DNA from: CAYVDH01 sp964450355
Lineage (GTDB): Bacteria; Bacteroidota; Bacteroidia; NS11-12g; UBA955
Assembly: GCA_964450355.1 (NCBI GenBank)
Contig: CAYVDH010000069.1
Location: 1-17,044 of the forward strand
DNA: 17,044 nucleotides
Direction: 5' to 3'
Under the pieces are notes generated by a model. That model worked only from the letters and a program-made list of their open reading frames with translations, did no database searches and was not told the DNA's origin. Positions 15,701 to 17,044 of this stretch are shown piece by piece; the stretch's first letter is position 1; each line of letters opens with the position of its first letter. Made by a program: the position numbers and the translations under genes.

Positions 15701-15989
15701 CAGCACTCAAAATTACATCATCACTGTTACAGGAGGATTTGTCAATGTAAATAAAATGGAATCAAATAAATCCATTGTTTATCCAAATCCAAACAATGGA
15801 TTAGTGAAAATGACAGGAATCGAAGAAGGTGAATTGATAGAATTGTATAACAGCGAAGGAAAACTGATTTCTTTGTTCAATTACAAATCCCAAGGTGTTG
15901 ATATACAAAATTTAAATGATGGAGTGTATCAGTTAGCCTATACGCACAATGGCATTAAAATGCATACAAAATTAATTTTACAGAGATAA
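12744..15989 (+). CDS. T9SS-secreted thermolysin-like M4 metallopeptidase with C-terminal beta-propeller
   Basis: A 1081-residue multidomain zinc endopeptidase. The signal peptide is MKYLFLTCILFVSSFSINA (cleavage before Gln20). The propeptide spans about 60-250: an FTP-type part with LGYYHIKFQQTHNNVPVYGS near 124 and a PepSY-like part (IAQLIIYLVDGIPTLCYDI). The M4 catalytic domain is at about 258-580: NAYWNGQFMAYGNG at 383, HEMTH at 412-416 (ligands His412 and His416, catalytic Glu413), third zinc ligand Glu436 in GAINESMADIFG, and GVHINSGIPN at 503 with the transition-state His505. All key thermolysin residues are present. After a Gly/Ser linker (VSGGGSGTIG) comes a TolB/WD40-like propeller region (about 600-930), then a domain resembling DUF5018 (FGFQALSPVVNG, TYTVVAQDGSTQNYIITV). 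A type A CTD starts at YPNPNNG near 1013. It probably degrades extracellular protein after T9SS export. It is co-transcribed with the lipoprotein gene 2 bases upstream. Confidence 0.95.
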   Translation: MKYLFLTCILFVSSFSINAQSKVNPLDLRTAKKSNGKPQISNQSSTIDGSKLMVTKPKVNPLQLTDFNTLDVNISIENTKRSSIVNVSQAKEEAFKVLNSNSTQISHSYNANNNVILQSVQDELGYYHIKFQQTHNNVPVYGSELWVHINTNESIVNGKYMEISNLSTQAKFSDKQAIETAKTTIHCEMGNHELTESQKKILNYEQPIAQLIIYLVDGIPTLCYDIESRPNFIERWRTIVNANTNQIVESYNHTCHIDGPKVGSGTDLNGTSRTVNSYQIGSTYYLIDASKSMYNSSNSSLPDNPAGAIWTLDAGNTPAEDFNHVTSSTQNFSNSKGVSAHYNAGFAFDYYKTTFNRNSINGKGGNIISVINVSADNGLGFDNAYWNGQFMAYGNGLTTFKPLAGALDVAGHEMTHGVVENSAGLEYKGQSGAINESMADIFGCMMDRNDWLLGEDIMKPGFNSNNALRNLQDPHNGGTRLGDNGYQPKKMSEYYTGSQDNYGVHINSGIPNHAFYLFATNIGKDKAEQVFYRALTLYLTKTSQFKDLRLAVVQAATDLYGTTEAQAAATAFDAVGIYGPPVSGGGSGTIGNNVADLPVNPGQSHILYYDLDPAISTTLTKYNTVTASLQGQITRSLKKRPSVVDNGSYCVYVGSDGRIYKLLLDGSKTETILQNDPDWDNVAISKDGKRLAAVSNLVDTSIYVYDFAKAEWKTFKLYNPTYSNINSGGALYADAIEFDHTGTKIMYDSKNFINNQSGTDYTYWDVGIIDVFSLETNNWNNGKIEKLFSSLPEGVSIGNPTFSQRSPYIVAYDYINSNTGNYLVTGYNLNTNKSGIIFSGTDLGYPSFSKNDDLIVFNAFDVNNNKIVAIKALATDKITGTGSASVYVNLAKWGVFYANGTRPLLFSSKELLTFGFQALSPVVNGVFNGTNVTCNLPSSVEKTNLVSEFTNSPYSYVKIQNNVQTSGVSYNDYTTPVTYTVVAQDGSTQNYIITVTGGFVNVNKMESNKSIVYPNPNNGLVKMTGIEEGELIELYNSEGKLISLFNYKSQGVDIQNLNDGVYQLAYTHNGIKMHTKLILQR

Positions 15990-16011
15990 TTATTTTTTGA
16001 TGTAAATTCCT

Positions 16012-16019
16012 TATCTTTG
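16012..16019 (+). promoter_or_regulatory. Consensus -7 promoter element
   Basis: TATCTTTG is a perfect TAnnTTTG match ending 4 bases before the ATG at 16024. A TTTG at 15996-15999 is only 12 bases upstream, too close for a standard -33 element. It gives the PorP/SprF gene its own start of transcription. Confidence 0.6.
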
Positions 16020-16023
16020 ATTT

Positions 16024-16995
16024 ATGAAAGGGAAAACTTCATTGATTTTATTTGTAGTTTTTGTTCATCAAATCATCAAAGCTCAAGACAACAATGATTT
16101 GAGTTTTTTTTCCAATCCTGTGTTTGTAAATCCAGCATACAGTGGAACAAAAACTGATAATAAGGCCTCTTATTTAAATCGTTTTTCAGCATACAGGTAT
16201 TTAAATTTTGAACACGGAACTTCAGTCATTAGTGGTGTTTCTTATGATCAATACGCTCATAAATTAGGTGGAGGAATTGGTATTGATTATCAAAAAATAA
16301 ATCATTATGGAGGGTTTTTTAATTCTGACATTTTAAAATTTAATTATTCATACTTTACAAAAGTTAATAACTCCATCTCATTGCATTCTGGAGTGCAATT
16401 GGGTATTGAGAACAGGGCATTTCAATATGTTAGAGCGGGTTTCCCTGATTTTAGTAAGATGGATCCAATTTATTTTGGCTACCAACAAGAGCCCATTAAT
16501 CAGAACTCTAAGGTATTGCCTTTATTGGGATTGGGGTGTTTAATTCAAGGAAAATCATTTAATGCAGGTTTTAGTTTTAGCAATTTAAATCAACCTAATT
16601 GGTCTTTTTACCGCAATGAAAGCATAAAAAAACCTTTAAAAATACAAGGGAATGCAGCTTTGTTTCTATTGAATAAGTTCAGAAACAACAAAGTCATTAA
16701 ATTGGATTTAATCTCGTATTATTCAATACAAAACAATTATGAAAGTGTCATCGTTGGGCTTCAAGGGGTTTATGGAAAACTGACGTTTGATATAGCTTAC
16801 AATAACAACGAAACATATAAGATAAAGCAACACATAGGATTTGGAACAATTGGTATCAACACCTCAAAAATGATTTTTAAATGTGGAGTTCAACAAGTGA
16901 GCCTAACAAGGAAAGATCTGTATCCATTTTTTTCTTTTAATTATTTGATAAAAAATAAGAAACAACTACATTCAACCATTTTTAATTTAAAATAA
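16024..16995 (+). CDS. PorP/SprF-family type IX secretion membrane protein
   Basis: A 323-residue outer-membrane beta-barrel protein. The signal peptide is MKGKTSLILFVVFVHQIIKA (cleavage before Gln21). The family hallmark follows at once: LSFFSNPVFVNPAYSGTK (26-43), including the conserved NPAYSG. Amphipathic strands then alternate to the end (SVISGVSYDQYAH, GGGIGIDYQKI, ISLHSGVQLGIENRAFQY, LPLLGLGCLIQGKSFNAGFSF, VIVGLQGVYGKLTFDIAYNN, HIGFGTIGINT). Length is usual for PorP/SprF. It ends IFNLK rather than in an aromatic residue. Known members act with the T9SS; SprF of Flavobacterium johnsoniae is needed to export the adhesin SprB, which carries a type B CTD. Here the neighbour 34 bases upstream is an M4 protease with a type A CTD, so a dedicated partnership is only a suggestion. 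A perfect -7 element 4 bases before the ATG points to separate transcription. Confidence 0.87.
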   Translation: MKGKTSLILFVVFVHQIIKAQDNNDLSFFSNPVFVNPAYSGTKTDNKASYLNRFSAYRYLNFEHGTSVISGVSYDQYAHKLGGGIGIDYQKINHYGGFFNSDILKFNYSYFTKVNNSISLHSGVQLGIENRAFQYVRAGFPDFSKMDPIYFGYQQEPINQNSKVLPLLGLGCLIQGKSFNAGFSFSNLNQPNWSFYRNESIKKPLKIQGNAALFLLNKFRNNKVIKLDLISYYSIQNNYESVIVGLQGVYGKLTFDIAYNNNETYKIKQHIGFGTIGINTSKMIFKCGVQQVSLTRKDLYPFFSFNYLIKNKKQLHSTIFNLK

Positions 16996-17044
16996 TTTTA
17001 AATTACTATTTCAGCTTTCTAATTTCTTTTTGTAAATTTTCTTT

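Noticed and set aside
1..17044. Possible mobile elements, CRISPR arrays, tRNA genes or riboswitches
   Set aside because: Reading both strands I found no transposase or integrase motifs, no regularly spaced repeats beyond the two-copy 13-mer at 4452, no tRNA-like cloverleaf and no structured leader; intergenic gaps are all under 150 bases.

Overview
This window looks like chromosomal DNA from a Bacteroidota member of the Flavobacteriia/Sphingobacteriia/Chitinophagia type. The DNA is AT-rich, about one third G+C by eye. Four proteins end in a type A C-terminal sorting domain (CTD) of the type IX secretion system (T9SS), each opening with a YPNP motif. There is a PorP/SprF-family T9SS membrane protein. 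Several genes carry the Bacteroidota promoter -7 element TAnnTTTG, and no Shine-Dalgarno sequences are evident. I found no insertion sequence, integrase, CRISPR array, tRNA or rRNA.

Layout. Positions 1-572 hold the 3' part of an unrecognised, very AT-rich gene cut by the window edge. Positions 646-2933 are a two-gene unit: a large secreted protein with a tail-fibre-like front and a probable beta-helix rear, then a small CTD protein; a 14-bp perfect hairpin follows. Positions 3028-4377 hold two predicted outer-membrane beta-barrel proteins, each with its own -7 element. Positions 4526-7058 encode a nine-repeat ELWxxDGT protein with a CTD plus a small lipoprotein, and end in a 15-bp perfect hairpin that also serves the convergent genes. 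On the minus strand, 10731 down to 7141 holds a degenerate arginase-family protein, a small CTD protein with its own promoter and terminator, and a MuiA-type DUF4139 protein. An SDR-family NAD(P)-dependent reductase/epimerase (10790-11809, plus) faces tadA (11820-12263, minus). Positions 12316-16995 carry a lipoprotein, a thermolysin-like M4 metallopeptidase with a beta-propeller and CTD, and a PorP/SprF protein.

How the genes fit together. The main theme is the cell surface: T9SS cargo (small CTD protein, ELWxxDGT protein, cysteine-pair protein, M4 protease), outer-membrane barrels, lipoproteins and one T9SS-associated PorP/SprF protein. The core T9SS machinery is not here. TadA (tRNA wobble A34-to-inosine) and the SDR enzyme are housekeeping or metabolic genes among them.

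The most striking sequence signal is the placement of promoters. Five perfect TAnnTTTG elements and two near matches end only 4-8 bases before an ATG, always at genes that start a transcription unit and never at operon-internal genes. This suggests leaderless or nearly leaderless mRNAs, and it also helps fix several start codons. I see no clearly novel defence or mobile system. The better candidates for something undescribed are the beta-helix/small-CTD gene pair and the layered control region at 4452-4521.
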